Assembly: GCA_964410665.1 (NCBI GenBank)
Contig: CAYPIE010000003.1
Coordinates: forward strand, 124,001 to 188,000
Source of the DNA: CAYPIE01 sp964410665
GTDB taxonomy: Bacteria > Planctomycetota > Planctomycetia > Gemmatales > Gemmataceae
Length of the DNA stretch: 64,000 nt
Direction: 5' to 3'
Shown: positions 51,432 through 60,009 of the stretch, piece by piece
Numbering within the stretch: the stretch's first letter is position 1
How the letters are laid out: each line of letters begins with the position of its first letter
The notes under the pieces: model-generated
The model's database searches: none
The model's input: only the letters and a program-made list of their open reading frames with translations
Told to the model about the DNA's origin: nothing
Translations under genes and position numbers: made by a program

Positions 51432-53696
51432 TCAGACTTCTTTGACGACAATGCGATTCCCTTCGACTTCCACGACCTGAATCCGCGTCCCCACGGGAAT
51501 GAAACCGCCTTCGGAAACCACATCGACATACTCATCTCCAAACCGGGCCATCCCAGAAGGTCGTAGCATCGTCGCTGTAGTGCCGATGGCACCGAGCAAG
51601 GCCACCGCGCGTTCGCTTCCCGGAAGCAACGGTGTCTCCTCAAGTTCGTCTTTATCCGTGGGAGGCACCAACAACAAACGATTGGCGTAGGGGATGTTGG
51701 GTAAATAGCGACCCACGATCAAGGCAAGCACCACCGCCCCAAGCATGCTGAGGCCATATTGCATCATGGTCGTGCCCAACGTCACCCATTCGCCCGAACT
51801 TTTCGGGATGCGATCCACACTGGCCAGACCCAGGCCACCCACTAGGAAAATGATGCCACTGACGCCTGTCAATCCAAAACCTGGAATGACGAAGATCTCG
51901 ACCCCGATCAGTGCCACACCCATCAAAAAGAGCAACACCGCAAGCGTGTTGAGCTCACCGCTCATGTAACGAGACCAGAAAAACAGCAAAAAGCACAACG
52001 CGGACAGAATCCCTGCAAAGCTAAAACCTGGGATTTTGAACTCGATGATCAACGCAGCAATCCCCACCATCACCAAGAGGATGGCAATAAAGGGCTGGCG
52101 CAAGAAGTCGGCGATATTATCGAGCCAGTCCGGCGTTGCTTCGCGAACACCGCGCGGATCCAATCCATAGTGCGTATACACTTCGCGAATGTCACGATTG
52201 TCGATCAGATGGCGGGCTAGTCCCAAATCACGGGCTTGCTCGGCATTCAAGCGGAGTAATTCGCCACCCTCTTTGATCGTCCCTTCATTGACCCAAATTT
52301 CGTCCTCAGCATTAGCCGCGGCAAATTGGTTTGCACTCATGAGCTTTCGCTGGGTGACATCGTTTTTTGCCCGTGCACGAAGGATGACCAATTCACGATC
52401 CAACATTCCTTCAATCAACAGGCGCGGATAGCCTTGTCCTTCTGCGAATTCGGCTAGTTCTTGACGCAACAAGGTGGTATTGACGGTAAAGTCGGGCACA
52501 CCAAGTTGTTGAGGGTTGGGTGGATCCTCTCGGATCACGCGTTGTTGCCCCGCTTCGATATCCAACAAAGCGGCAAAATCTCCAATCATCGCGGGCGCCA
52601 TTTCGGCTTTCGCATTGCCAGCAAACATGACAATTTCATCGCAGCCGAGTGCAATAATGGTGGCGGTAGCGGTGGCTCGCTCGGGAATATAGGCCACGGT
52701 AAGCACCGGCAGATTATCGCGATCACGAAGGTCCTTCAGCGTCTCTGCCAGCCGCTTGGCTTCGCTTGGGTCACCACCGTCACATTCGAGTTGCAAAAAC
52801 ACGATATTGCCTTTGCGGCTGACAATGGAGCGCAACCGACGTTCCATGGTCTCGCGCAGACCACCCGTGATTTCCCCTTGGACGAGGATCATCCATGGTC
52901 GGGACTCGCGTCCCTGCAACGGATCATCCCGCAAGCTACTTGGAATGATATTGTACGCCTGGGCAAGCTCGGCAGAGTTAGCAATGATCTGTTGACAGAG
53001 ACCATATGCACGTGCTTTTTCGGCAGTGTAAAGGGCGACCGAGCCAGGGGGGACCTCGGCGCGTGCGCCAAGCAGCCTTCCACCACCTTCCTGAGCCGTA
53101 CGGAATAACATCGGACCGGCGGGGTTTTCCGGATCTTTCCCTTGAAAAACCTCGACATGCTTATCGATCATCTTGACGATCAAAGCCGCTCGATCCTCAC
53201 GAGCATGCTTGCGATAGGCAACGATGATTTCTGGGGCAGGTTGCGGATCGTCTTCATCGATTACTCGACCCAGGGCGGCATCGCGCGACATCACTAGCTC
53301 TGAGCAAGCCAATACAGGCAGGACGGTATGCTTGGTCAACTCCGCATGTACGAAAGCGATGGTGGTCAAACCGTTCAACGACAGGTGATGAATATAGTCC
53401 GCGAGGCTGTAACAAACGCCAAAGTCCCGAGTGGCAGCCGCTTTACCGTCCGGATTGAAGTCAAACACGATCTTCTTGACGGGGTTGTTGGCATCATTCA
53501 GGATAGGATCGATTCGACTTTGAATTCGCGCCAGGGCCTCACTGCTAATGGGATTGGGCACCGTGACCAACAACCCCTCTTCGGGAGCTGGTGGCTGAGC
53601 CGTTGCAGATGCCACAGGCAACAGCAAGAGGATAGCCAACGGGGCGAACCTGGCAGCAAATGTCGAAGTTGACCAGAGTGCGTGCATTGGAACCAT
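51432..53696 (-). CDS. NfeD-type protein with ClpP-like domains (long form)
   Basis: 754 residues with an N-terminal signal peptide (TSTFAARFAPLAILLLLPVA). The exported part has two stretches with ClpP-like alternating strands: about 40-260 (LVTVPNPISSEALARIQSRI) and about 270-500 (ILVQGEITGGLRETMERRL). The C-terminal third has five or so membrane helices and an OB-fold-like end (EYVDVVSEGGFIPVGTRIQV), as in membrane NfeD. In protease-active NfeD the Ser sits in an ASAGTYIAL-like stretch; here it reads ATATATIIALGCDE, and the first stretch also lacks a serine there. Protease activity is therefore doubtful. It is the first gene of the NfeD-FloA series. An ATG at 53687 is an alternative start. 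Confidence 0.82.
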   Translation of the reverse strand: MVPMHALWSTSTFAARFAPLAILLLLPVASATAQPPAPEEGLLVTVPNPISSEALARIQSRIDPILNDANNPVKKIVFDFNPDGKAAATRDFGVCYSLADYIHHLSLNGLTTIAFVHAELTKHTVLPVLACSELVMSRDAALGRVIDEDDPQPAPEIIVAYRKHAREDRAALIVKMIDKHVEVFQGKDPENPAGPMLFRTAQEGGGRLLGARAEVPPGSVALYTAEKARAYGLCQQIIANSAELAQAYNIIPSSLRDDPLQGRESRPWMILVQGEITGGLRETMERRLRSIVSRKGNIVFLQLECDGGDPSEAKRLAETLKDLRDRDNLPVLTVAYIPERATATATIIALGCDEIVMFAGNAKAEMAPAMIGDFAALLDIEAGQQRVIREDPPNPQQLGVPDFTVNTTLLRQELAEFAEGQGYPRLLIEGMLDRELVILRARAKNDVTQRKLMSANQFAAANAEDEIWVNEGTIKEGGELLRLNAEQARDLGLARHLIDNRDIREVYTHYGLDPRGVREATPDWLDNIADFLRQPFIAILLVMVGIAALIIEFKIPGFSFAGILSALCFLLFFWSRYMSGELNTLAVLLFLMGVALIGVEIFVIPGFGLTGVSGIIFLVGGLGLASVDRIPKSSGEWVTLGTTMMQYGLSMLGAVVLALIVGRYLPNIPYANRLLLVPPTDKDELEETPLLPGSERAVALLGAIGTTATMLRPSGMARFGDEYVDVVSEGGFIPVGTRIQVVEVEGNRIVVKEV

Positions 53697-54094
53697 TCCC
53701 CCAGACGCTTCCTTTATCTCTTTCCGTCGTATGTTCCGTGGGGAAGCAGCCGAATCACTGGGGAAGCGAAGAGTTCAAGCGCATTGGAATCGTTCCCCGC
53801 TTGTTTCCTTGTTATCTCAGATTGGGCTACAGCCAGGTCACCGCGGAAAACAAGTTTACAAGGCATTATATAGAGTCCACGAAAACCCTGTCAAAGAGCT
53901 TCGAGAGGGTGAGGGGGTGGTACCACCAACCGACACCGGCTCCCTATTGAGCTATTCGGGAACCCGGACCGAGCATTGAAACCGCCACGAATCCCCCGCG
54001 CATCGCGGACCTACGTCCTTCGGTATTGAGCTTTGTCGTGGGCGACCACGCATCTTGCCACTCCAAAATACGTTCCTCCCGAGGATTCCTCATC
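53697..54094. other. Divergent intergenic region, NfeD to DUF2064 gene
   Basis: About 400 bases. Three overlapping forward ORFs of 60-100 codons here lack recognisable features and start codon context. The segment 53730-53765 (GGGGAAGCAGC) faintly recalls the 4.5S/SRP RNA loop, but the flanking sequence does not fold that way. It likely carries promoters for both neighbours, not identified. Confidence 0.4.
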
Positions 54095-54862
54095 GTGTTG
54101 ACGCTGCAAACCGATCCGTCCAGACGAGTTCTTGGCATTATGGTCAAAGAACCCAAACCCGGTCGGGTCAAAACCCGATTAGCGGCTGAATCGTCCGAAG
54201 CCTGGGCGGCACAGGTTGCCCATGCTTGTCTTCTTGAGACACTTAGTCGCGTTCGACAAGTTGCCGCACAACGTTGGATTATCTATGCCCCGTCCACTGC
54301 CAAGGATGTTTTCAGCAATCTTGCAGGGGCAGATTATCGTTGTGTGGCTCAAACAGAAGGCGATCTCGGCTCGCGTATGGCAAGCTTCTGTCGCGATCGT
54401 TTTCAAGAAGCGGCGACTGCTATCGTCATTCTAGGCACCGATAGTCCGAATCTACCGATCCACTGGATTCAGCACGCGTTCGAGCGACTTGACCACGTTG
54501 ATGTGGTTCTGGGGCCGTCAACCGATGGAGGATACTACCTTCTCGGGATCTCAAGCATGCCGCCGATTTTTGCGGATATGCCCTGGAGCCAGCCCACCGT
54601 ACTCGAGAAAACAGTGCAACGACTGCAACAACATAGTCATACCCTGGACGTATTATCTCCATGGTACGATGTTGATACACTCGCCGACTGGCAGATGCTG
54701 CGGGGCCACCTAGCCGCACAACGATGTGCCGGAACAGCTCCGGAACTGCCATACCTCAATACAATGCTATCTTTGGAAAATCACCCAACCGACGATCTCA
54801 AGGCTGGGAGTCCATCCGCACCAGAAGGTCAGGGATCAACTCCGGCCGACGATCACGCATAA
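54095..54862 (+). CDS. TIGR04282/DUF2064 family nucleotidyltransferase-like protein
   Basis: 255 residues from GTG 54095, with GAGGA nine bases upstream. The family (TIGR04282, related to SpsF/MobA-like sugar transferases and sometimes linked to arsenosugar formation) shows MVKEPKPGRVKTRLAAESSE at the N-terminus, GDLGSRM, ILGTDSPNLP, and DVVLGPSTDGGYYLLG in the middle. The last 30 residues are unrelated and Gly/Ser/Pro-rich. No arsenic or methyltransferase genes are nearby, so the role is uncertain. Its 3' end overlaps the convergent nitrilase-family gene by 65 bp. Confidence 0.85.
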   Translation: MLTLQTDPSRRVLGIMVKEPKPGRVKTRLAAESSEAWAAQVAHACLLETLSRVRQVAAQRWIIYAPSTAKDVFSNLAGADYRCVAQTEGDLGSRMASFCRDRFQEAATAIVILGTDSPNLPIHWIQHAFERLDHVDVVLGPSTDGGYYLLGISSMPPIFADMPWSQPTVLEKTVQRLQQHSHTLDVLSPWYDVDTLADWQMLRGHLAAQRCAGTAPELPYLNTMLSLENHPTDDLKAGSPSAPEGQGSTPADDHA

Positions 54863-55637
54863 ATAACCGTCGTGCATTCGAACTGGCAACCCGGTTGAGA
54901 TCGACGTCGACTAGCAGAATCTCCTCTTGGCCCGCGGCGGCTTGAGCCACCATCTGTCCCTCACAGTCACTCACAAACGACTGCCCGGAGAATTCAAGGC
55001 ACGTCTCTTTGCCGACCCGGTTGACCAATGCGGCAAAATAACCATTTTGAAATGCCGCAACCCGGACCTCGGCCTCGAATAAACCATTCGGCCATTCCCC
55101 GACCGCTCCCGCTTGCGGGATCACCACCAATTGGGCACCACCTAACCCCAACGCGCGCATCACTTCCGGATAATGGCGGTCATAACAGATGGCCACGCCG
55201 ATCCTTCCCGCCGCAGTCGTATAAACAGGCATGCCCTGATCACCCGGTACATAGTAAGACTGCTCGTGGAAGCAGGGCATCTCTGCGATATGCAACATGC
55301 GTGTTCGACCCAACAATTGGCCATCAGCATCAATGACCGGTGATGTATCAAACGCCCGCTCGCCTTCGCGTTCATACACATTCAAAACCACCACCACGCC
55401 CAGTTGCTTGGCCAACTTGGCGAACGCTTCGGTGGTTGGACCAGGAATAGGCTCCGCAAGTTCGAGCGGAAGGGCTTTAGCCGCGGGCTGTTGCGGATAA
55501 AAAGGATCGAACGCAAGCTCGGCGAAGGCAATCAACTTTGCTCCTTGCCGCGCTGCCTGCGCAGCATTGGCAAGCCCGCGTTGCACATTGGCTACACGGT
55601 CATTACTGGCCGGCTGCTGAATCAACGCAATCTTCAT
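54798..55637 (-). CDS. Carbon-nitrogen hydrolase (nitrilase superfamily, AguB-like group)
   Basis: 279 residues from ATG 55637, with GGAGG nine bases upstream; ten residues shorter than the open frame. The nitrilase fold shows Glu in AFAELAFDPFYPQ and Cys in GVAICYDRHYPEVMRAL, with VIPQAGAVGEWPNGLFEAE nearby. The third catalytic residue, a Lys in YRKxHIP of AguB-type enzymes, is met here by RTRMLHIAEM, so Lys is replaced by Met or lies elsewhere. Closest in overall pattern to N-carbamoylputrescine amidase-like proteins. A polyamine role is therefore possible but unproven. Confidence 0.88.
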   Translation of the reverse strand: MKIALIQQPASNDRVANVQRGLANAAQAARQGAKLIAFAELAFDPFYPQQPAAKALPLELAEPIPGPTTEAFAKLAKQLGVVVVLNVYEREGERAFDTSPVIDADGQLLGRTRMLHIAEMPCFHEQSYYVPGDQGMPVYTTAAGRIGVAICYDRHYPEVMRALGLGGAQLVVIPQAGAVGEWPNGLFEAEVRVAAFQNGYFAALVNRVGKETCLEFSGQSFVSDCEGQMVAQAAAGQEEILLVDVDLNRVASSNARRLFMRDRRPELIPDLLVRMDSQP

Positions 55638-55768
55638 CGGGTGGTTCCTCCGAGGTGTTGCCATGAATGCCCTGGAAAGCTGATTCGTTTCGGCGTTGCC
55701 AAAGCAGTGGCGATTATAATAAAGCAGTAATTCGGCCAGTCCCCTTCCCTTCTGCGAGGTGCCACGTC

Positions 55769-57259
55769 ATGCTCGAACGGATTGCTTATCCGGGCATCAC
55801 CTTTGACGATGTTTTACTTGAGCCGGCCTACGCAGATGTATTGCCGAGCGATGTCGACGTTCGCACATGGCTAACTCGTAATATTCGTTTGAATATACCG
55901 ATTATCTCTTCACCCATGGATACCGTCACCGAGAGCGAGCTCGCCATTGCCCTCGCCCAGGAAGGGGGGATTGGAATTATACATAAAAACCTTTCGATCT
56001 CAACTCAGACCCGGGAGGTCGACAAGGTCAAACGAAGTGAGAATGGCATCATTACCGATCCCATCACATTACCCCCAGATGAATCGGTGGGGACCGCTCG
56101 TCGCATTATGGAACAGCACCATATCAGCGGCGTCCCGGTGACCGTGCAGGGTTCTCTGAAAGGGATCCTCACCCGGCGTGATTTGCGGTTTCTCACCGAC
56201 AATGCCCAGCGGATTGCCGACGTGATGACCAAGGATAATCTGGTGACAGCACCTGAGAATACCACGCTCGAGACGGCGGAACAGATTTTGACCGCAAATA
56301 AGGTGGAGAAGCTGCTCCTGGTGGACGATGAATATCGACTGAAGGGGTTAATCACAATCAAGGACATCGACAAGTTGCTCAGCTTTCCCAACGCGTGTAA
56401 AGACGCTCGAGGGCGTCTTCGCGTCGGTGCTGCCGTCGGCGTCCATGATTATGAACGGGCAGAGTCGCTGATTCGAGCTGGGGTGGATGTCCTGGTCGTT
56501 GATGCCGCCCATGGACACTCGAGGAACGTCATCGAGACGTTGCGTGAGCTACGCCAGCGCTGCGATATCGATCTGATTGCAGGCAATGTCGCCACGGTCG
56601 AAGGGGCGCAAGCGTTGGCGGAGGCGGGTGCAGATGCGATCAAAGTCGGGATCGGTCCTGGTTCGATCTGTACGACTCGGATCGTTTCAGGAGTTGGCGT
56701 CCCGCAGTTGACCGCCATCACCAACGCCGTGCGTGGCACTCAGGATCCCGATCTGCCGGTGATCGCCGATGGAGGGATTCGCTACTCGGGGGATATGACC
56801 AAGGCACTCGCTGCGGGTGCGCATTCGGTGATGATCGGGGGCTTGTTTGCCGGGCTCGAGGAAAGCCCGGGGCAGACCATCCTGTACAAGGGACGGACTT
56901 TTAAAGTTTATCGCGGCATGGGCTCGCTGGGGGCGATGATGGCTGGGAGTGGTGATCGCTACAACCAGCCAGCACGCGACAACCAGGAAACTCGGGGTAA
57001 ATTGGTCCCTGAGGGTGTCGAAGGCCGTGTGCCCTACAAGGGCAAACTCGGTGAGTTTGTCTACCAACTCATCGGTGGAGTACGAGCGGGAATGGGCTAC
57101 TGCGGCACGCGCAACTTGCTGGAATTGCGGACACACGCCCGCTTCATCCAGGTAAGTGCGGCTTCGGTTCAGGAGAGTCATCCACATGACATCGTTATTA
57201 CGCAGGAAGCGCCGAACTACAGTTCCCGGGCCGAGCCCAGTGCCTCGGATGCTGGCTAG
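55769..57259 (+). CDS. guaB: Inosine-5'-monophosphate dehydrogenase
   Basis: Rate-setting step of GTP synthesis, IMP to XMP. 496 residues from ATG 55769 (GAGGT box). TIM barrel interrupted by two CBS domains at about residues 95-205 (VMTKDNLVTAPENTTLETAE). Active-site motif GIGPGSICTTRIVSGVG carries the catalytic Cys, with GGIRYSGDMTKALAAGA, YRGMGSLGAM and the flap sequence VPEGVEGRVPYKG all as in the family. Its 3' end overlaps the next gene. Confidence 0.97.
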   Translation: MLERIAYPGITFDDVLLEPAYADVLPSDVDVRTWLTRNIRLNIPIISSPMDTVTESELAIALAQEGGIGIIHKNLSISTQTREVDKVKRSENGIITDPITLPPDESVGTARRIMEQHHISGVPVTVQGSLKGILTRRDLRFLTDNAQRIADVMTKDNLVTAPENTTLETAEQILTANKVEKLLLVDDEYRLKGLITIKDIDKLLSFPNACKDARGRLRVGAAVGVHDYERAESLIRAGVDVLVVDAAHGHSRNVIETLRELRQRCDIDLIAGNVATVEGAQALAEAGADAIKVGIGPGSICTTRIVSGVGVPQLTAITNAVRGTQDPDLPVIADGGIRYSGDMTKALAAGAHSVMIGGLFAGLEESPGQTILYKGRTFKVYRGMGSLGAMMAGSGDRYNQPARDNQETRGKLVPEGVEGRVPYKGKLGEFVYQLIGGVRAGMGYCGTRNLLELRTHARFIQVSAASVQESHPHDIVITQEAPNYSSRAEPSASDAG

Positions 57260-58076
57260 CATTCTGTGTTGCTGGCTGCTCGGTTCCGTGGCCACGGCGC
57301 AGTCTCCCTCGAGTCCTTCTCCCTATCGTCCGGCCTACGGCTACGGTCGACCGGTGATGTCGAATACCTCACAGGTGCGAGCCCCGGGCTTACTCAATGA
57401 CCGACGCTCGGGCATCCCCGAACCGCGGCCTCGACGCGCACCCGTACGGACGATGCGTTATCGCAAGCGACCGAGTCCGCCGCCCACCGCGCGGAGAACG
57501 ACGGCCCACACCACGCATGCGCGGATTCGGCAAGTCCAACAAGAAGACTTCGATAACCGTGAAGCTGAGGAAGATGTCGCCGACAGCTTTGAGCTGCAGC
57601 TCAAACCGCCTTCGCGAGAAGACCTCTTTCGCCTCGAGTCCGAAAAAGAGTTGGAAGATCGAATTCAAGAAGAGGAACGCAAAGAGAATCCCGACCTCGA
57701 GCCTGAGGCGTTCCCACCATACCCAGTATTGTCCAAGGTAGAATTCGAAGGACGGACATTCCCTCCGGGCAAAGTGGTCAAAGAACCAAACTATGTTTGC
57801 TATCGCCGGCTCTTCTTTGAAGACCTCAATCATGAGCGCTATGGTTGGGATCTCGGCCTGATCCAACCACTCTGGTCTGCCGTGCGGTTCTACCGGGATG
57901 TGATCACCTTGCCGCACAACTTTGCCTCGTTCCCGCACATCCGCTATGAGAGCAACGCCGGTTACTGCCTGCCTGGGGATCCGGTTCCTTACCTGGCCTA
58001 CCCGCCCACGGTCACCGCAAGTGGCTTGGGACTCACTACCGGCATCGTCTTGCTCCTTTATGGCGTGATTCCATAA
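57186..58076 (+). CDS. Secreted protein, unknown function, with Arg/Pro-rich region
   Basis: 296 residues from ATG 57186, with AGGAG ten bases upstream; the first 74 bases lie inside guaB in another frame. A shorter alternative start is ATG 57249, which begins directly at the signal peptide (MLASILCCWLLGSVATAQS). The mature part is basic and Pro-rich at residues 45-115 (PRPRRAPVRTMRYRKRPSPP), then acidic and helical, followed by a compact C-terminal region with VCYRRLFFEDLNHERYGWDL and HIRYESNAGYCLPGDPVPYL. I recall similar C-termini only in planctomycetes. No function can be given. Confidence 0.65.
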   Translation: MTSLLRRKRRTTVPGPSPVPRMLASILCCWLLGSVATAQSPSSPSPYRPAYGYGRPVMSNTSQVRAPGLLNDRRSGIPEPRPRRAPVRTMRYRKRPSPPPTARRTTAHTTHARIRQVQQEDFDNREAEEDVADSFELQLKPPSREDLFRLESEKELEDRIQEEERKENPDLEPEAFPPYPVLSKVEFEGRTFPPGKVVKEPNYVCYRRLFFEDLNHERYGWDLGLIQPLWSAVRFYRDVITLPHNFASFPHIRYESNAGYCLPGDPVPYLAYPPTVTASGLGLTTGIVLLLYGVIP

Positions 58077-58226
58077 GTCGACCAGCCGGCTGCAACCCAA
58101 CCTCCGTCGAGCGGCAAGTAGGCAACGCAGACCTGCTTGCCGCTGCGGTGGTTGGTCAGAGAGCATTTCTCCCGCGCAGCTATTACACCCCACAGCTCTT
58201 CCGCTGATCCTGCAGGATCCTCGTTG

Positions 58227-58640
58227 CTAGCAGGCGCACCGAAACGGGGGAAGCTTATAGCGGTATTCTCCTTTGGGAGATTGCAGTCCCGTCACGATCT
58301 CGAAGTGCTTCCAAAGTTCTTCACTGTAAGCATCGAAGCCATACGGAGTCACAAAGGGCAAGAAGAACTTTTCGTCGACGTGCCTCTTCAGGAAATACAG
58401 CAGTTCGCCATAACTGGAATCGAGGTTATCCTCGCAATCTCGCTCATCTTCGAACCCCTCGAACTCTTGGTGTTTCTGAGCGAATTCCCGCAGCCACTGT
58501 TTCGACGCTGGCCACTTCCGCTGGCGGTCGGCCTCCTCATGTTCACCGTTGTCCTCGAGCCAGTCCGCATACACCAGGCGGGTCAGCACATCGTCTTCAT
58601 GGTCGCATAGGGCCTTGAGGAAGGCGTCGCGTTCGTTCAT
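58227..58640 (-). CDS. TIGR02996 repeat-companion domain protein
   Basis: 137 residues. The N-terminal 42 are the TIGR02996 domain (MNERDAFLKALCDHEDDVLT, then RLVYADWLEDNGEHEEADRQ). After it come no repeats, only a helical region with acidic and aromatic residues (ELLYFLKRHVDEKFFLPFV) and a Cys-ending tail. It is short for this family, in which long repeats normally follow. The gene starts in a 4-bp overlap with the preceding hypothetical gene, so the pair is probably cotranscribed. Function unknown. Confidence 0.8.
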   Translation of the reverse strand: MNERDAFLKALCDHEDDVLTRLVYADWLEDNGEHEEADRQRKWPASKQWLREFAQKHQEFEGFEDERDCEDNLDSSYGELLYFLKRHVDEKFFLPFVTPYGFDAYSEELWKHFEIVTGLQSPKGEYRYKLPPFRCAC

Positions 58641-58963
58641 CGAAGCTTCTCCTTAATCGCCGCGGCAACCGCCAGGAAACTCGGGTGAGTCCATACGTGC
58701 CGGAGTCCAGTGATTGTCCCTGGATAGAGGAACAGCCAAAACCTCTGGCCAGGTTCAACCTCCTGGGTCAGGAATGGGTCCACCAACCCAATATTGTTTT
58801 CACAGGAGCCAACCAATTCGAAGTTCGCTTCCTCCACCAGCCCAACATGTTGGCCAGGCACAAGTCGTTCCGTCGCTGTGACCGGAGCAACCGCAATATG
58901 CACAGCATCTCGCCGACGTTCACCGTCCTCGATCAGTTGGCCAAACCGAGGTTCAGGATCCAT
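58637..58963 (-). CDS. Conserved hypothetical protein of planctomycete accessory type
   Basis: 108 residues from ATG 58963, selected because the open frame upstream of it is compositionally unlike a protein and the conserved part starts here (MDPEPRFGQLIEDGERRRDA). The core is VHIAVAPVTATERLVPGQHVGLVEE, then NIGLVDPFLTQEVEPGQRFWLFLYPGTITGLRHVW. A short beta-rich fold is likely. I recall similar proteins in Gemmata-type genomes but no function. It overlaps the TIGR02996 gene by 4 bp. Confidence 0.65.
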   Translation of the reverse strand: MDPEPRFGQLIEDGERRRDAVHIAVAPVTATERLVPGQHVGLVEEANFELVGSCENNIGLVDPFLTQEVEPGQRFWLFLYPGTITGLRHVWTHPSFLAVAAAIKEKLR

Positions 58964-59483
58964 GGTTTGTCTCGCTTTCCGAATAGGTTGCACCCGGTCG
59001 ATCGAGCCCACAATACGGACACTTCTCGGGATAGCGGGTTCAGTTCCGCTTTGAAGGAGGTTCGCTTGCCAGCTGATCACCCTGCTTAGCTCTGAAACCA
59101 ACTGCGTGTTGCGTTCGTCCTCGTTCCTTCTTTCGGAGCAGCGGGTTCCCACCCAGTGCTGCACAGAGTTCCTCCGTCGGCCCTGAGTCAGCTATGGCGG
59201 GTTGACCCCTCGCGGAGGCCGAGACTCCTCAGCCCAACACTTGGCCGGTGCACACCCGCCGTGACAGTCATACAACACTTCCGTCACCCTGTGACACGAG
59301 GCCCACAGCGGTTCGGGTGGCAGGGCGGGTTGCTGACGAATACCTTGAAAGATGCCAGCCTGCTTCCTGCTTGCCCGGATCGAGATTGGTTCTGGATGGG
59401 AACGCCCAAATCTCCGAGAATACAGTCACCAGGATGTAGTCTGCCGATTTGCGAAGGCCCTTCAAGGATACAGGAGGAACAGC
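58964..59483. other. Intergenic region before yjbQ
   Basis: About 520 bases. Open frames here (58963 onward on the minus strand, 59156-59647 on the plus) are not credible proteins. The area before yjbQ contains its AGGAGGA ribosome-binding site (59472-59478). No repeat, hairpin with T-tract or well-formed promoter stands out. Confidence 0.4.
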
Positions 59484-59906
59484 ATGAAAGCCTTCACCGA
59501 ATACCTGACCATGAGCGTCCCCTCGAAGATGGCCTTCGAAAACATCACGCCGCTGGTTGCCGAGGTCATCCGCAAAAGCGGCGTCCAAGAAGGCATCGTG
59601 CTGGTCAACAGCATGCATATCACCGCCAGCGTCTTCATCAACGATAACGAGAGCGGCCTGCACCGGGACTTCGGGGTCTGGCTGGAGCAATTGGCTCCGT
59701 TCAACCCCGACCCTGACCACTATCACCACAACCGCACTGGCGAGGACAATGCCGACGCCCACCTCAAGCGACAGATCATGGGACGCGAAGTCGTCGTCGC
59801 CATCACCAAGGGCAAGCTCGACTTCGGGCCATGGGAGCAAATCTTCTACGGCGAGTTTGATGGCCACCGGCCCAAGCGGGTGCTCGTCAAAGTGCTTGGA
59901 GAGTGA
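59484..59906 (+). CDS. yjbQ: YjbQ family protein (UPF0047, secondary thiamine-phosphate synthase-type)
   Basis: 140 residues from ATG 59484 with AGGAGGA six bases upstream. The family pattern is present: MKAFTEYLTMSVPSKMAFEN, VQEGIVLVNSMHITASVFIN, then NADAHLKRQIMGREVVVAIT and FGPWEQIFYGEFDGHRPKRV. The conserved His (SMHITAS) and the DNADAHLK segment are intact. These proteins are widespread and some have weak thiamine-phosphate synthase activity; the physiological role is unsettled. It is isolated from other thiamine genes in this window. Confidence 0.9.
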   Translation: MKAFTEYLTMSVPSKMAFENITPLVAEVIRKSGVQEGIVLVNSMHITASVFINDNESGLHRDFGVWLEQLAPFNPDPDHYHHNRTGEDNADAHLKRQIMGREVVVAITKGKLDFGPWEQIFYGEFDGHRPKRVLVKVLGE

Positions 59907-59997
59907 GAAAGTGGTGCGATGGTGACCAGATGCGAGCATCCTTTGTCAGCCGAGACAACTTCCTCTCGGCCCGATCCTTTAGATCCTCGTTGTTACC

Positions 59998-60003
59998 TAT
60001 AAT
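59998..60003 (+). promoter_or_regulatory. -10 element immediately upstream of the M41-like gene
   Basis: TATAAT ends six bases before the ATG at 60010, so the transcript would start at or very near the start codon and be leaderless. No Shine-Dalgarno site is present. The -35 region is weak (TCCTTT about 17 bp upstream). Confidence 0.6.
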
Positions 60004-60009
60004 AGCTGC

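Noticed and set aside
53731..53765. Possible SRP/4.5S RNA signature (GGGGAAGCAGC)
   Set aside because: Only the short core resembles the loop; the flanks do not pair and the tetraloop context is missing.
58206..58219. 14-base perfect palindrome GATCCTGCAGGATC
   Set aside because: Too short and without repeats or T-run to assign as a site; could be chance in GC-rich sequence.
58964..59164. N-terminal extension of the 58637 gene to 59164
   Set aside because: The first 67 codons lack the conserved core, and the conserved protein begins exactly at ATG 58963.
59156..59647. Forward ORF of 163 codons
   Set aside because: Overlaps yjbQ in a different frame; yjbQ has a strong ribosome-binding site and family motifs.
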